From the NCBI GenBank assembly GCA_051861545.1, contig JBIMKP010000003.1, positions 122,000 to 185,999 on the forward strand: a DNA stretch of 64,000 nucleotides, read 5' to 3'. The stretch comes from CAISCU01 sp051861545. GTDB taxonomy: Bacteria > Bacteroidota > Bacteroidia > UKL13-3. The position numbers and the translations under genes are program-made. Shown piece by piece: positions 33,397 to 43,770 of the stretch. The notes beneath the pieces are model-generated. The model saw only the letters and a program-made list of their open reading frames with translations. It was not told where the DNA came from and searched no databases. How positions within the stretch are numbered: position 1 is the stretch's first letter; every line of letters starts with the position of its first letter.

Positions 33397-36096
33397 ATGA
33401 GTAATCAAATCACCAATACAACCGAAACAGGTAAATTCAATCCTATATCATTTGAAGATAAATGGTATAGTTATTGGCTACAAAATAAATTATTTCATTC
33501 TGAACCGGATGAACGTGAGCCTTTTACAATTGTAATTCCTCCACCAAATGTTACTGGGGTTTTACACATGGGTCACATGTTAAACAATACCATCCAAGAT
33601 GTTTTAATACGCCGTGCTCGTATGCAGGGTAAAAATGCTTGTTGGGTTCCAGGAACCGACCATGCTTCAATTGCTACCGAAGCAAAAGTGGTTCAGATGT
33701 TAAGAGAAAAAGGAATTAAAAAGTCAGATTTATCTAGAGATGAATTCCTTTCTTATGCCTGGGAATGGAAAGAAAAATATGGTGGGATCATCCTCGAACA
33801 ATTGAAAAAATTAGGTGCTAGCTGCGATTGGGACAGAACTCGATTCACTATGGAGGAAAGTTTAAGTGATGCAGTTATTGAAGTTTTTATCGATTTGTAC
33901 AAAAAAGGACTCATTTACAGAGAATTAAGAATGGTAAATTGGGATCCTCAAGGAAAAACTGCATTAAGTGATGAAGAAGTAATTTTTAAGGAAGTTAATT
34001 CTAAGCTTTATTATATTAAGTATCCTATTGTTGGTGAAAACACTGGCAATGGAGAAACTTCAGATGGACAAGCAATTTGGTCGCAACCTTATGTAATTAT
34101 TGCTACTACTCGTCCTGAAACAATTTTAGCGGATACTGCAGTTTGTGTTAATCCACTAGATGAAAGATACAAACACTTAATTGGTATGAAGGTAAAAGTT
34201 CCTTTTATCAACCGTGAAATCAGCATTATTGCCGATGAATATGTTGCCATGGATTTTGGTACTGGTTGTTTGAAAGTTACTCCAGCTCACGATAAAAACG
34301 ATTATGAGTTAGGTAAAAAATACAATTTAGAAGTTATTGATACCCTTACCGAAGAAGGATTTTTAAATGAAAAAGCGCAAGATGAAAGGTATATTGGAAA
34401 AGATAGATTTGCTGTTAGAAAACAAATTGCGATAGATTTAGAAGAAGCAGGTTTTATTGAAAAAATTGAGGAATATAAAAATCAGGTTGGTACTAGCGAA
34501 AGAACCGGTGCGGTGATTGAACCACGATTGACTTTACAATGGTGGGTTGATATGAAAAAATTCCTTGAGAAAAATCCGCAAGTTTTAGATGCTGTAATGA
34601 GTGATGAAATTAAATTTCATCCTTCTAACATGAAAAATACTTATCGCCATTGGATTGAAAACATCAAAGATTGGTGTATTTCAAGACAATTGTGGTGGGG
34701 ACAAAGAATTCCAGCTTGGTACAATGAAAAAGGCGAATTAGTTGCAGTTGCAAAAACCAAAGAAGAAGCATTGGCTCAAATTGGTTCATCTTTTAATGGT
34801 AACATCAAACAAGATGAAGACGTTTTAGATACTTGGTTTAGTTCTTGGTTATGGCCAATTTCTGTTTTTGATGGATTTAAAGATCCAAATAACAAAGACA
34901 TCAACTACTATTTTCCTACAAATGATTTAGTTACAGCTCCGGAAATTATGTTTTTCTGGGTTGCTAGAATGATTATTTCGGGATATGAGTGGAAAGGAAA
35001 TCTACCTTTTAAAAATGTTTATTATACTGGAATTGTTCGCGATAAACAACGCCGTAAAATGAGCAAAAGCTTAGGTAATTCGCCTGATCCACTTGATTTG
35101 ATTGCGCAATTTGGTGCTGATGGAGTTCGCATGGGAATGTTACTTTGCTCTCCAGCAGGTAATGATATTTTATTTGATGAAAGTCAAGTTGAACAAGGCC
35201 GCAATTTTGGAAACAAATTATGGAACGCTTATCGTTTAGTAAAAGGTTGGGAAATTAAACCCGATGCTGATATTCAGGCTGATATCATATCATCTAACCA
35301 AAAAAGTAGCGCTTGGTTTGCAGCTAGATTTGATGAAGTTGTAAGTGAAATTGATGGAAAATTTGCAGATTATAAATTAAGTGAAGCTTTAATGGCGATG
35401 TACAAATTAATCTGGGATGATTTCTGTTCATGGTATTTAGAAATGATTAAACCAGCTTATCAACAGCCAATTAATCAGAGCACTTATGATGAATGTATCA
35501 ATCATTTTAACCAATTATTGAGTTTATTGCATCCATTTATGCCATTTATTACTGAAGAAATTTGGCATGGATTAGAAACTAAAAAAGAAGGTGAAAGTAT
35601 TTGTTTAGCACCATATCCAGTTGCTAAAGGATTAAAAAACATTGATTTTTCTAAAACTTTTGATGCAATTACAGCTATTAGAAACTTAAGAAATGCCAAA
35701 GGTTTGAGTCCAAAAGAGGCATTCAAAATTATCATCAAAGCAAATGATGAAGCTGCTTACCAATCAAATGAGTTTTTAATCAAGAAATTGGCTAATGTAT
35801 CAGAAGTTATTTTTGATAAAACAGCAGAATCGGGTCAAAATTGGATTTCATTGCCAGTTTCAACTGATCAGGTTTTAGTTTATTTAGAATTAAATATTGA
35901 CGTTGAAGCTGAAAAAGAAAAAATTCAAAAGGAAATAGAATACTTACAAGGATTTATGAAATCGGTTGATGCAAAATTGAGTAATGAAAAGTTTGTAAAC
36001 AATGCTAAACCTGAATTAGTAGATAAAGAGCGTCAGAAAAAAGCTGATGCTGAAGCTAAAATTTCTGTGCTTTTAGAATCATTAAATAGCTTATAA
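33397..36096 (+). CDS. valS: Valyl-tRNA synthetase
   Basis: An 899-residue class I synthetase from MSNQITNTTETGKFNP; the frame upstream to 33325 overlaps the promoter and rplS terminator. HIGH-type motif PNVTGVLHMGHMLNN, editing domain VIIATTRPETILADTAV, second signature RRKMSKSLGNS, anticodon-binding domain and a C-terminal coiled coil arm (EAEKEKIQKEIEYLQGF) typical of ValRS. It charges tRNA-Val and edits Thr-tRNA. Terminator follows at 36128. Confidence 0.97.
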   Translation: MSNQITNTTETGKFNPISFEDKWYSYWLQNKLFHSEPDEREPFTIVIPPPNVTGVLHMGHMLNNTIQDVLIRRARMQGKNACWVPGTDHASIATEAKVVQMLREKGIKKSDLSRDEFLSYAWEWKEKYGGIILEQLKKLGASCDWDRTRFTMEESLSDAVIEVFIDLYKKGLIYRELRMVNWDPQGKTALSDEEVIFKEVNSKLYYIKYPIVGENTGNGETSDGQAIWSQPYVIIATTRPETILADTAVCVNPLDERYKHLIGMKVKVPFINREISIIADEYVAMDFGTGCLKVTPAHDKNDYELGKKYNLEVIDTLTEEGFLNEKAQDERYIGKDRFAVRKQIAIDLEEAGFIEKIEEYKNQVGTSERTGAVIEPRLTLQWWVDMKKFLEKNPQVLDAVMSDEIKFHPSNMKNTYRHWIENIKDWCISRQLWWGQRIPAWYNEKGELVAVAKTKEEALAQIGSSFNGNIKQDEDVLDTWFSSWLWPISVFDGFKDPNNKDINYYFPTNDLVTAPEIMFFWVARMIISGYEWKGNLPFKNVYYTGIVRDKQRRKMSKSLGNSPDPLDLIAQFGADGVRMGMLLCSPAGNDILFDESQVEQGRNFGNKLWNAYRLVKGWEIKPDADIQADIISSNQKSSAWFAARFDEVVSEIDGKFADYKLSEALMAMYKLIWDDFCSWYLEMIKPAYQQPINQSTYDECINHFNQLLSLLHPFMPFITEEIWHGLETKKEGESICLAPYPVAKGLKNIDFSKTFDAITAIRNLRNAKGLSPKEAFKIIIKANDEAAYQSNEFLIKKLANVSEVIFDKTAESGQNWISLPVSTDQVLVYLELNIDVEAEKEKIQKEIEYLQGFMKSVDAKLSNEKFVNNAKPELVDKERQKKADAEAKISVLLESLNSL

Positions 36097-36127
36097 ACGC
36101 GGGCTGAAACTCTAGGATCCAATACAT

Positions 36128-36170
36128 AAAAATCCCTCATTCTAATTTTAGAATGGGGGATTTTTTTTGT
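36128..36170 (+). terminator. Intrinsic terminator of valS
   Basis: Stem AAATCCCTCATTCTA / TAGAATGGGGGATTT with a 4-base loop region, then eight T. Confidence 0.88.
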
Positions 36171-36180
36171 TTGATTCTTA

Positions 36181-36437
36181 AAATCCTGAAGGGATGACAT
36201 GATTATAGAAAATAAAGTATGAAGAAACACCACCCGCAAACTCAACAACGCGGACCAAAGGTCCGCGTTGTTGAGTTTGGGGAGGAATTCATTTTGATCA
36301 TTTTTCTATAAACATTAGACCACCTATCGGGGTCTTAATTTTTATTAAATAGAGCAATTGAATTCCTAACGACATTTTGAAAATAATTCTCTAAATACTA
36401 CTGCATTTATAAAAAACTACCATAGGTAAATATGCGG
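36181..36437 (-). repeat. Dispersed structured repeat, copy B (inverted relative to copy A)
   Basis: This is the reverse complement of the element at 4672-4926. Conserved blocks include AGGGATGACATGATTATAGA, the central hairpin, TTGATCATTTTTCTATAAAC and GACCACCTATC. Outer arms around 36199-36212 and 36299-36312 (TATAGAAAA words) pair as in copy A. It begins 11 bases after the valS terminator. Similarity fades after about 36437. No ORF inside. Confidence 0.8.
36240..36290. repeat. Central hairpin of repeat copy B
   Basis: CAAACTCAACAACGCGGACC pairs with GGTCCGCGTTGTTGAGTTTG perfectly, with AAA as the loop. Compared with copy A, one base pair (T-A) is missing from both arms together, and the C-C mismatch of copy A is a C-G pair here. 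No T-run follows. Confidence 0.85.
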
Positions 36438-36800
36438 ATATTCGTTTTCGAAATTAAATAACCAGTTATTTTCATAAACAAACCAGTCTTCTTAAGAAGG
36501 CAACCAATTATAGTAAAATCCTTGCCATCGTCTGATTTTTCAAGTGTTTCAGACTAAAATAATACCTGACAAAAAGTATTTATTCGGTTTTGAACTCAGT
36601 TTTTTATTCAAATCAAAAATTTTTGAACCTTTTTTAACAAATAAATGACTCACTAAATATGATGACAAGTAAAATGCTTATTAACACCTTGTAAATTAGT
36701 TGTTTAGATTTGGGTGGTTTTTAAAAATCATTGTTTCTAATGACAAGCCCGGGTAAGGTGTTATTTAAAATTGTACCATCAAATTTTAATTAAACCCTTT
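36438..36800. other. Intergenic region upstream of the giant T9SS protein
   Basis: About 360 AT-rich bases with no ORF. It presumably carries the promoter of the T9SS gene. A segment TCTTAAGAAGG (around 36490) is a short palindrome. I see no further structure. Confidence 0.35.
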
Positions 36801-39800
36801 ATGAAAACCTTTATCCAACAACAAAAAACAAAAATGGGCATGCTGCTTTTGATGGCCATTTTGTCAGTAGCTGCAAAAGCTCAGTTAACCGCTCCAAGTG
36901 TAGAAGACATTTTTGGAGGTATTATTAAATCCATCCATGGATATTCTAAAACTGCTGATACGAGCAGAATTTTCATTTCTACTGAAAGTGCAAATTCTAT
37001 GTTTTATTCTGATATCTATAATCCTCCGGGTTCGGGATTTGATTTCACAAGATTTAGAGTTATTAATACTTTAAATTCTACAGCGGGTTATGGAAATGGA
37101 ATTACCAATATAATGGCTCACTCACATTCTGGAACTGTATTTTTTAGTCATAACAACGGATTGTATTCAACCTCGGTAACTGCAACTTTTGTTACAACAA
37201 TCCGCTCAGGAAACATTAATTGGGTTCATTTAGAAGATTCAGTTTTAATGTATGTAGTTGGAAATAAGTTTTATTGGGGTTTGGTAAGTAATTCAGGAGT
37301 TTATATAGAAAACATCAATGCTCCATATACAATGGGCGCTTCTGGGCATCCTACCGTGATTGATGTGAATCCAATCAACAACAAAGTTTACATTTTTTTC
37401 GGAGGTACTAATCCAATCGTTTACAAAACCAATCAGGAGTTTTATGGCTTAACAACTGGATTAAGCATGAGTTCATTAGCTTTAGGTACAATGCCTTCTG
37501 TTACCACATTTTTGGGTTTTGGAATTAGTCCTTCTGGTAGAATATTTTTAGGTGGTCAGCAAAATATTGCAGGTTATATGAAGCTTTTTAGGTATTCAGA
37601 TAATGAAACATCTTGGACAGAAGTTACTACTACAATTGATGGGGTAGTTTCGAACGTATTTGCATTTGGTGGTACTGCGACATCTTATAGAACTTATTTT
37701 GCAAAATGTTATTCATCTGACCAAGGAGCAACTTGGACAACTTTTGGAAATGTAAGTCAACAAACACATCCAAATGATGGAGTTGTTTATGTTGATCCAA
37801 ATGATTCATTAACTGTTTACATGACAAGTGACCAAGGAATAGCTCGCTCAGAAAATGGTGGCTCTGTAATGAAAGAATTGGATAGAGGAGTTGAAGCCAT
37901 TCAAGTAAAGGATATTGATATGACAACAGATAAAAATGTTGCTTGGTTAGCTTCAAAATCGGGAATAAGAAAAGTAAGTAATTATACAACTACACCAAGT
38001 TGGAGTAGAGCAATATTCCCAACAGGTGATGGTTCTCCATATTATTCAGCTGATATGTTACCTAGTGATACAAATACTGCTTATGTTGGTAATTTGAGAA
38101 TCTATAAAACAACTGATGGAGGCTCAAATTGGATTAGAAAATTTACTCCTGAAGTAGCTCCATATAATTTTCCTGATACAGGAATTCAAAACAGTGCCAT
38201 TGAAATTTGTCCATTTAATGAAAACATAGTTTTTGCTACTTGGGAATTAGATAATTATAGAAAAGGTGGATTGTTTTATTCATTAGATGCAGGTTCTACT
38301 TGGTCTCAATTATTATTAGAAGCATCTTCAATTGGAGAAGATGTTGATGGTACTGATATCATTTTTAATATTGAAGGTTCTGATACTGTTGCTTATGTTT
38401 CGGTTCGTTTTGATGTTACAGCTCCACAAGGAATGAGTTTATATAGACTAGTAAAATCTGGCTCAACTTGGACTCCTTCTCAAAATATGAATGCTGCCAA
38501 TACAAGCACTAGTACAATGATTGTGGCAACTATTGAAGATTTATATAAAAGTCCTACAGGTGATACATTAATTGCAACAGGTACAGATGCTGGTAATAAC
38601 CATCCTATTTGTTACTATAAAATTGTATCAGGAACTAACAAATGGACACCTTTCACTACCAGTGGATTTCCATTTGTAGCCGGTAAAGAAGGTAAAGCTT
38701 CTACTATGGGTGTTGATACTGTTTTTTGCGCTGTAGATAATGAAATTTACTATATGGTTTTTGGTGGATCATCATGGACATTAGGTTATACTTATCCGGT
38801 TGGTACAGAAATAAACTTTGTGTATTATGATGAGCTTTTGGTTGGAACAAGTACCGGTTTATACGGACATGTAACAGATGGTTCTGTAGTTCCATCAACA
38901 GGGGATTATAGAAGTAATGGAAATGTAGATTTTACATCAGCTACTAATTGGGAAACTAATTTAGGTGGAACTTGGATAACAGCCTCAAGCGCACCGAATA
39001 GTGGAAGTGGAGATATTTTAATTAGAGCTGGACATGTTGCTAGCATTTCAAGTAATGTGAGTTTAGATGAAACTACTATTGAATTAGGTGCCACCTTACA
39101 AGTAAATTCTGGTTCTACTTTAACTTTATTAAGCGGAACTCCAGGTATGGATTGTTATGGAACTTTTGTAAACGCAGGCACAATTAGTGGTTCAGGATTG
39201 GTATTCAAATCAGGAAGTATTTATACCGATAACCATATTGGAGCATCGGTTGCTATACCTACAGCCACTTGGGAAGATGGAAGTTTATGTGAAGTTATTG
39301 GTTGCACAAATAATACTGGCTTCACTTATTCAGGTAACTCGTTTTACAATTTTAATTGGAATTCAGCATCACAAATTGTGCACGTTGGTCCATTAGTAAA
39401 TGTGAGTAAATCATTTGAAGTAAGAAATAAAATGACTGTTCAAAGTACTGGAACAGGTTCAATTTTTATGATGAGTGGAACAGCTGCTAGTAATCCTAAT
39501 TTAATTGTTGGTGATAGTTTAGAAATTATGGCTGGTTCATTAAACTTAGCTAATAATTCACAAACAGTAAATATAACAATTGGCAATGGAACAAATGGAA
39601 CTGGAAATTTTATCATGTCGGGTGGTGAAGTTATTGAAACTGGTTCTGCTAATCCTGTTATTACCTTTAATGGATTAAACGGAATTTATGTTAAAACAGC
39701 AGGTCGTTTTATGGGTGATATTGATTTTGTTGTGGCTGATACCAATTTAACTTTAGGTACAAATATTATTGATGGCAGCGCAGGTGATTTTACAATGAAT

Positions 39801-41720
39801 GCTAATTCAGGAATTAGAATTGCTTCATCAAATGGAATTCAAACATCTGGTTTAAGCGGAAATATTCAAGTTAATGGAATACGCAGCTATTCTGCTAGCG
39901 GAACTTATGTGTATGAAGGAACAAGCGCTCAATTTTCTGGAACTGGATTACCTGCTACAGTTAAAAATTTAATTATAGACAACGCTTCTGGATTTACATT
40001 GAGTGCTACAACAAGCGTGAGTAATGCTCTTTTGGTTGAAGCTGGAAGCCTTTCTACATCAAACAAAAACTTAAGTTTAGGAGCTTCTGCTTACGCTGAT
40101 TTTGCTGCTGGAACTTCATTGAATATTAATAATGGTGGAGCAAATGTAGATTTTAATAACCGTCCTGTGAGATTAGCATCAAGTGCAATTGGTACTGCTA
40201 AAATTACTCAGATTATGGGTACTTTAAACAATGCAACTCAGGTAACAGTTGAAAGATTTATACCTGGAAGTACTGGTCGTAAGTATAGATTTATTGCTGC
40301 ACCATTTATTACTGGTCCTACAATTTCTTCTAGCTGGCAACAAAATATTCATATCACAGGTTCTGGAATAGGTGGAAGTACTTGCCCAAGTTTAAGTGCC
40401 AATAGTAATGGATTTGACGCTACATTAACTAATGCATCATCCATGTTTACTTTTAATGAAACTAGCGCCACTATTAGCACAGCAGTATCTTCAATTTCAG
40501 GAGCAACTGTATATAACAATGCATGGCAAGGTTTATCAAATACCAATGCTACGAGTTTACAGGCTGGCAAAGGTTATAGGGTTTTTGTAAGGGGAAATAG
40601 AGAGCAAGGATGTAGTTTGTTGGATGGAAGTTTACCAACAGCAAATGATGTTACATTAAGTGCAAAAGGAACTATACAAACAGGCATGTTTAACTTTGGT
40701 TTAAGCTACTCAGCATCTAATGGTGAAGGTTGGAATTTAGTAGGTAATCCTTATCCATGTGATATTAATTGGGATAATGTTGGTTGGACAAAAACCAATA
40801 TCGATAATACAATATGGATTTATAATCCTACCACAAACAATTTTGCTACTTATAACGGGATTACAGGATTAAATGGTGGTGAAAGTATTATTGCATCAGG
40901 ACAGGCATTCTTTGTAAAAGCCAATGCAAGTTCACCAGTTTTAATCGCAAATGAATCGGTGAAAACTTCAACTGCTCCTGTTGGAAGTTTATTCAAAAAC
41001 AAAGTAAAAACATTAAAAGCCACATTTATGAAATCTGGACTGATGTTTGATGAAATGGCTATTCATTTTGTACCAGGTGCTACTCCAATGAAAGATGCCG
41101 ATTTTGATGCAGAAAAAATGTTTAATTCAAACATCAATTTATACAGCATTAGTGCTGGTAAAAAATATGCTTTGAATGCAATAGCACCTCCAGTATCGGA
41201 AGAAGAAATTCCATTAGGTATAAGCACTTCGGCAAGTGGATTACACAAATTTGTATTCTCACAAGTAGATGAATTCACAGCTTATGATGTGTTACTTGAA
41301 GATAAATATTTAGGTGTGATTACTTTATTAAACGACAGACCTTATTACGAATTTAATATCGGTACAAATCCTGCTGAAAAAGGAGAAAACAGATTCAGAA
41401 TCATTTTTGTAAATAGAGGAGATGCTGATTATTTAGAAAAGAAAAATGCATTATTGAACAAAATGAATTCACATGTAAGTATGTATCCAAATCCTGCTGC
41501 TGAAAGTACATTTATTCATTCCAATCAAATTTTAACTAACAATGCCATTATAAAAGTGATGAATATAATGGGGCAGGAGTTAATTAAAATTCAGGTTCCA
41601 TGTAATCAGGCTGAATTACATACTGAATTGAATTTAGAAAATTTTGGTTCAGGAATCTATTATGTTGAAATTTATGATGGTAATAAATTGTTATCTACCA
41701 ATAAGTTATTAAAGAATTAA
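36801..41720 (+). CDS. Giant T9SS-secreted cell-surface protein
   Basis: A 1639-residue protein from MKTFIQQQKTKMGMLLLMAI (signal peptide ending VAAKAQ); the frame begins at 36771. Residues about 50-700 hold sortilin/BNR-like propeller motifs (TSDQGIARSENGGS, RIYKTTDGGSNWIRK, FYSLDAGSTWSQ). The middle (about 720-1200) is Thr/Ser/Gly-rich with parallel-beta-like repeats (GATLQVNSGSTLTLLSG). The last 80 residues are a type A Por sorting domain (SMYPNPAAESTFIHS ... GIYYVEIYDG ... KLLKN). It is exported by Sec, then by T9SS, and anchored at or released from the surface; likely adhesion or polymer binding. Confidence 0.88.
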   Translation: MKTFIQQQKTKMGMLLLMAILSVAAKAQLTAPSVEDIFGGIIKSIHGYSKTADTSRIFISTESANSMFYSDIYNPPGSGFDFTRFRVINTLNSTAGYGNGITNIMAHSHSGTVFFSHNNGLYSTSVTATFVTTIRSGNINWVHLEDSVLMYVVGNKFYWGLVSNSGVYIENINAPYTMGASGHPTVIDVNPINNKVYIFFGGTNPIVYKTNQEFYGLTTGLSMSSLALGTMPSVTTFLGFGISPSGRIFLGGQQNIAGYMKLFRYSDNETSWTEVTTTIDGVVSNVFAFGGTATSYRTYFAKCYSSDQGATWTTFGNVSQQTHPNDGVVYVDPNDSLTVYMTSDQGIARSENGGSVMKELDRGVEAIQVKDIDMTTDKNVAWLASKSGIRKVSNYTTTPSWSRAIFPTGDGSPYYSADMLPSDTNTAYVGNLRIYKTTDGGSNWIRKFTPEVAPYNFPDTGIQNSAIEICPFNENIVFATWELDNYRKGGLFYSLDAGSTWSQLLLEASSIGEDVDGTDIIFNIEGSDTVAYVSVRFDVTAPQGMSLYRLVKSGSTWTPSQNMNAANTSTSTMIVATIEDLYKSPTGDTLIATGTDAGNNHPICYYKIVSGTNKWTPFTTSGFPFVAGKEGKASTMGVDTVFCAVDNEIYYMVFGGSSWTLGYTYPVGTEINFVYYDELLVGTSTGLYGHVTDGSVVPSTGDYRSNGNVDFTSATNWETNLGGTWITASSAPNSGSGDILIRAGHVASISSNVSLDETTIELGATLQVNSGSTLTLLSGTPGMDCYGTFVNAGTISGSGLVFKSGSIYTDNHIGASVAIPTATWEDGSLCEVIGCTNNTGFTYSGNSFYNFNWNSASQIVHVGPLVNVSKSFEVRNKMTVQSTGTGSIFMMSGTAASNPNLIVGDSLEIMAGSLNLANNSQTVNITIGNGTNGTGNFIMSGGEVIETGSANPVITFNGLNGIYVKTAGRFMGDIDFVVADTNLTLGTNIIDGSAGDFTMNANSGIRIASSNGIQTSGLSGNIQVNGIRSYSASGTYVYEGTSAQFSGTGLPATVKNLIIDNASGFTLSATTSVSNALLVEAGSLSTSNKNLSLGASAYADFAAGTSLNINNGGANVDFNNRPVRLASSAIGTAKITQIMGTLNNATQVTVERFIPGSTGRKYRFIAAPFITGPTISSSWQQNIHITGSGIGGSTCPSLSANSNGFDATLTNASSMFTFNETSATISTAVSSISGATVYNNAWQGLSNTNATSLQAGKGYRVFVRGNREQGCSLLDGSLPTANDVTLSAKGTIQTGMFNFGLSYSASNGEGWNLVGNPYPCDINWDNVGWTKTNIDNTIWIYNPTTNNFATYNGITGLNGGESIIASGQAFFVKANASSPVLIANESVKTSTAPVGSLFKNKVKTLKATFMKSGLMFDEMAIHFVPGATPMKDADFDAEKMFNSNINLYSISAGKKYALNAIAPPVSEEEIPLGISTSASGLHKFVFSQVDEFTAYDVLLEDKYLGVITLLNDRPYYEFNIGTNPAEKGENRFRIIFVNRGDADYLEKKNALLNKMNSHVSMYPNPAAESTFIHSNQILTNNAIIKVMNIMGQELIKIQVPCNQAELHTELNLENFGSGIYYVEIYDGNKLLSTNKLLKN

Positions 41721-41751
41721 GAAGTTTTGTGTTTAGTTTTGTTTTTTCTTA

Positions 41752-41786
41752 AGGGGCAGGAGCGTTTACGTTTCTGCCTTTTTTAT
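41752..41786 (+). terminator. Terminator after the T9SS protein
   Basis: GGCAG / CTGCC stem with an AT/GC loop (GAGCGTTTACGTTT), then CTTTTTTAT. Stem is short, so strength is moderate. Confidence 0.65.
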
Positions 41787-41882
41787 GGGTTGAAATGATT
41801 AAATCAATATATTTTTAAATGATTGGCTTATTTTTTGATATCCTAATTCTTAATCAAGATATTTGTTAAATAATCAAAAAAG

Positions 41883-42689
41883 ATGAAAACTAGAATTATT
41901 ATCCCTTTATTATTGGCTGTTGTAATAATAGCAGCATGTTCTAAAGTACCGATTACTGGTCGTAAGCAGTTAAAACTTCTGCCTGAAAGTCAAATGATGT
42001 CGATGAGTTTAACTTCTTATAACGATGTTTTATCGAAAAGTAAAGTTGTTAAAACAGGAAATGATGCAGCTATGGTAAAAAGAGTTGGTGATAAATTAGC
42101 CAAATCGGTTGCGCTTTATTTACAACAAAATAAAATGTCGGACCAAATTGCTGGCTTTAATTGGGAGTTTAATTTAATTGAAGATGCAACTGTAAATGCC
42201 TGGTGTATGCCCGGCGGAAAAGTTGCTTTTTACACAGGAATTCTTCCGATTTGTAAAGATGAAACAGGAATTGCAGTGGTTATGGGACATGAAATTGCAC
42301 ATGCTATTGCACGTCATGGTAACGAAAGAATGAGTCAGCAATTGGCGCAGCAATTTGGCGGACAAGCATTATCTGTAGCATTAGCAAGTAAGCCACAACA
42401 AACACAACAAATATTTTCTGCTGCATATGGATTAGGCGCACAATATGCAGTAATGTTACCTTTTAGCAGAATGCATGAATCTGAAGCTGACCAAATGGGA
42501 TTGTACTTTATGGCAATGGCTGGTTACGACCCTAAACAAGCACCTGCATTCTGGCAAAGAATGAACGGTACAGGCGGAGCTCGCCCACCAGAATTTATGA
42601 GCACACACCCAAGTCCAGAAACCCGCATCGCCGACATCAACAAATGGATGCCAAAAGCGCTGGAGTATTATAAGGTGGCTGCGAAGTAG
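41883..42689 (+). CDS. M48 family metallopeptidase, lipoprotein
   Basis: A 268-residue lipoprotein (lipobox VIIAAC, Cys19). The zinc motif is HEIAH at 136-140 with the third ligand in HESEADQMG (E201). TGRKQLKLLPESQM near the N-terminus and the final FMSTHPSPETRI are typical of the M48C LoiP/BepA-like periplasmic group. It degrades or chaperones misfolded outer-membrane proteins. It is probably monocistronic with 59 bases to the next gene. Confidence 0.93.
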   Translation: MKTRIIIPLLLAVVIIAACSKVPITGRKQLKLLPESQMMSMSLTSYNDVLSKSKVVKTGNDAAMVKRVGDKLAKSVALYLQQNKMSDQIAGFNWEFNLIEDATVNAWCMPGGKVAFYTGILPICKDETGIAVVMGHEIAHAIARHGNERMSQQLAQQFGGQALSVALASKPQQTQQIFSAAYGLGAQYAVMLPFSRMHESEADQMGLYFMAMAGYDPKQAPAFWQRMNGTGGARPPEFMSTHPSPETRIADINKWMPKALEYYKVAAK

Positions 42690-42748
42690 GAAGGTATAAT
42701 TATTAAGGAATTAAGATATATTTTAGTGCCAGTAAAACAGATAAGACG

Positions 42749-43633
42749 ATGAAATACTTATTTTATTTACTGGCACTATTTATTTGTATTCATTCAAAAA
42801 CTAAAGCACAATCATATACTTCAATATTTGGTGATACTGCAACATCTTGGACTTTGGGATGGGAGCTTTTTGATAACCATCAAGTGTTTGGTCTAAAAAC
42901 TTCTGGCGACACTAGTATTCAGAATCATTTATACAAAAAAATCGCATACCAAGAATTCAATCAAATTTTTGGATTTTTGAGAGAAGACACTATAACTGGT
43001 AAAGCTTGGTTTTTATATCGCTTTGACACTTTAGAGCAATTGGTTATGGATTTAAACTTAGCTATTGGTGACAGTTTTAAAATGAATGTTGAGTGGTGGA
43101 TGCCGGATTTTTACCCAATTGTTGACTCTGTCTTTTTTATCAATCACAAAAAACATATTCGATTCAACTCAAAAATTAAATTTGCTAAGCGACAAGAAAA
43201 TTTCACATTCATTGAAGGAGTTAGCACAAATGCGGGCTTTACATTTCAAGTACCAAGGCTTAGTCCTGCCTTATATAGTCATACCTTATTTTGCTCCTAT
43301 AAAGACAGTGTTCAGGCATTTAAAAACAAAATATTTAACGGTGACTGTTTTCCAATTTTAGGAGGTATTCAAAAGCAAAAAACAAATTCTATTGAATGGA
43401 AACTCTCTCCAAATCCATTTTCGAATACAGCGGAATTTACATTCGACAATTCTAAATTTAAAGAGTGTAGTTTAATTATTTTAGACCAAAATGGTCGACC
43501 AGTTGATTACTATGACAATATCATTTCTGGGCACGTAGTTCTAAGCAAAAAACAATTAGCAACTGGCCTATATTATTTCCAACTAATAGGTAATAATAAG
43601 GTAATTGCTTCAGGCAAAATTATTATTAATTAG
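42749..43633 (+). CDS. T9SS-sorted secreted protein, unknown function
   Basis: A 294-residue protein with signal peptide (MKYLFYLLALFICIHSKTKAQ). The central part resembles proteins that start with a T9SS cargo of unknown fold (WKLSPNPFSNTAEF marks the start of the Por domain at about 215). The tail ATGLYYFQLIGNNKVIASGKIIIN is a type A Por sorting signal. It is a short cargo compared with the giant protein upstream. Function cannot be told. Confidence 0.78.
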   Translation: MKYLFYLLALFICIHSKTKAQSYTSIFGDTATSWTLGWELFDNHQVFGLKTSGDTSIQNHLYKKIAYQEFNQIFGFLREDTITGKAWFLYRFDTLEQLVMDLNLAIGDSFKMNVEWWMPDFYPIVDSVFFINHKKHIRFNSKIKFAKRQENFTFIEGVSTNAGFTFQVPRLSPALYSHTLFCSYKDSVQAFKNKIFNGDCFPILGGIQKQKTNSIEWKLSPNPFSNTAEFTFDNSKFKECSLIILDQNGRPVDYYDNIISGHVVLSKKQLATGLYYFQLIGNNKVIASGKIIIN

Positions 43634-43770
43634 GAGTACAATTGCCAATTGTAAATTTGCAATGGGAGTGTAAATGCAATTTGTATGATGGAATTTCAGT
43701 GGTTGCTAAATTCAATTCCCTATTTTAATAACTAAGTTCATCTTAATTTTTGAAATCTATATTTGCTATT

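Noticed and set aside
37630..37989. A 119-residue minus-strand frame inside the T9SS gene
   Set aside because: Leu/His/Gln-rich antisense shadow of the coding strand, typical in AT-rich genomes.
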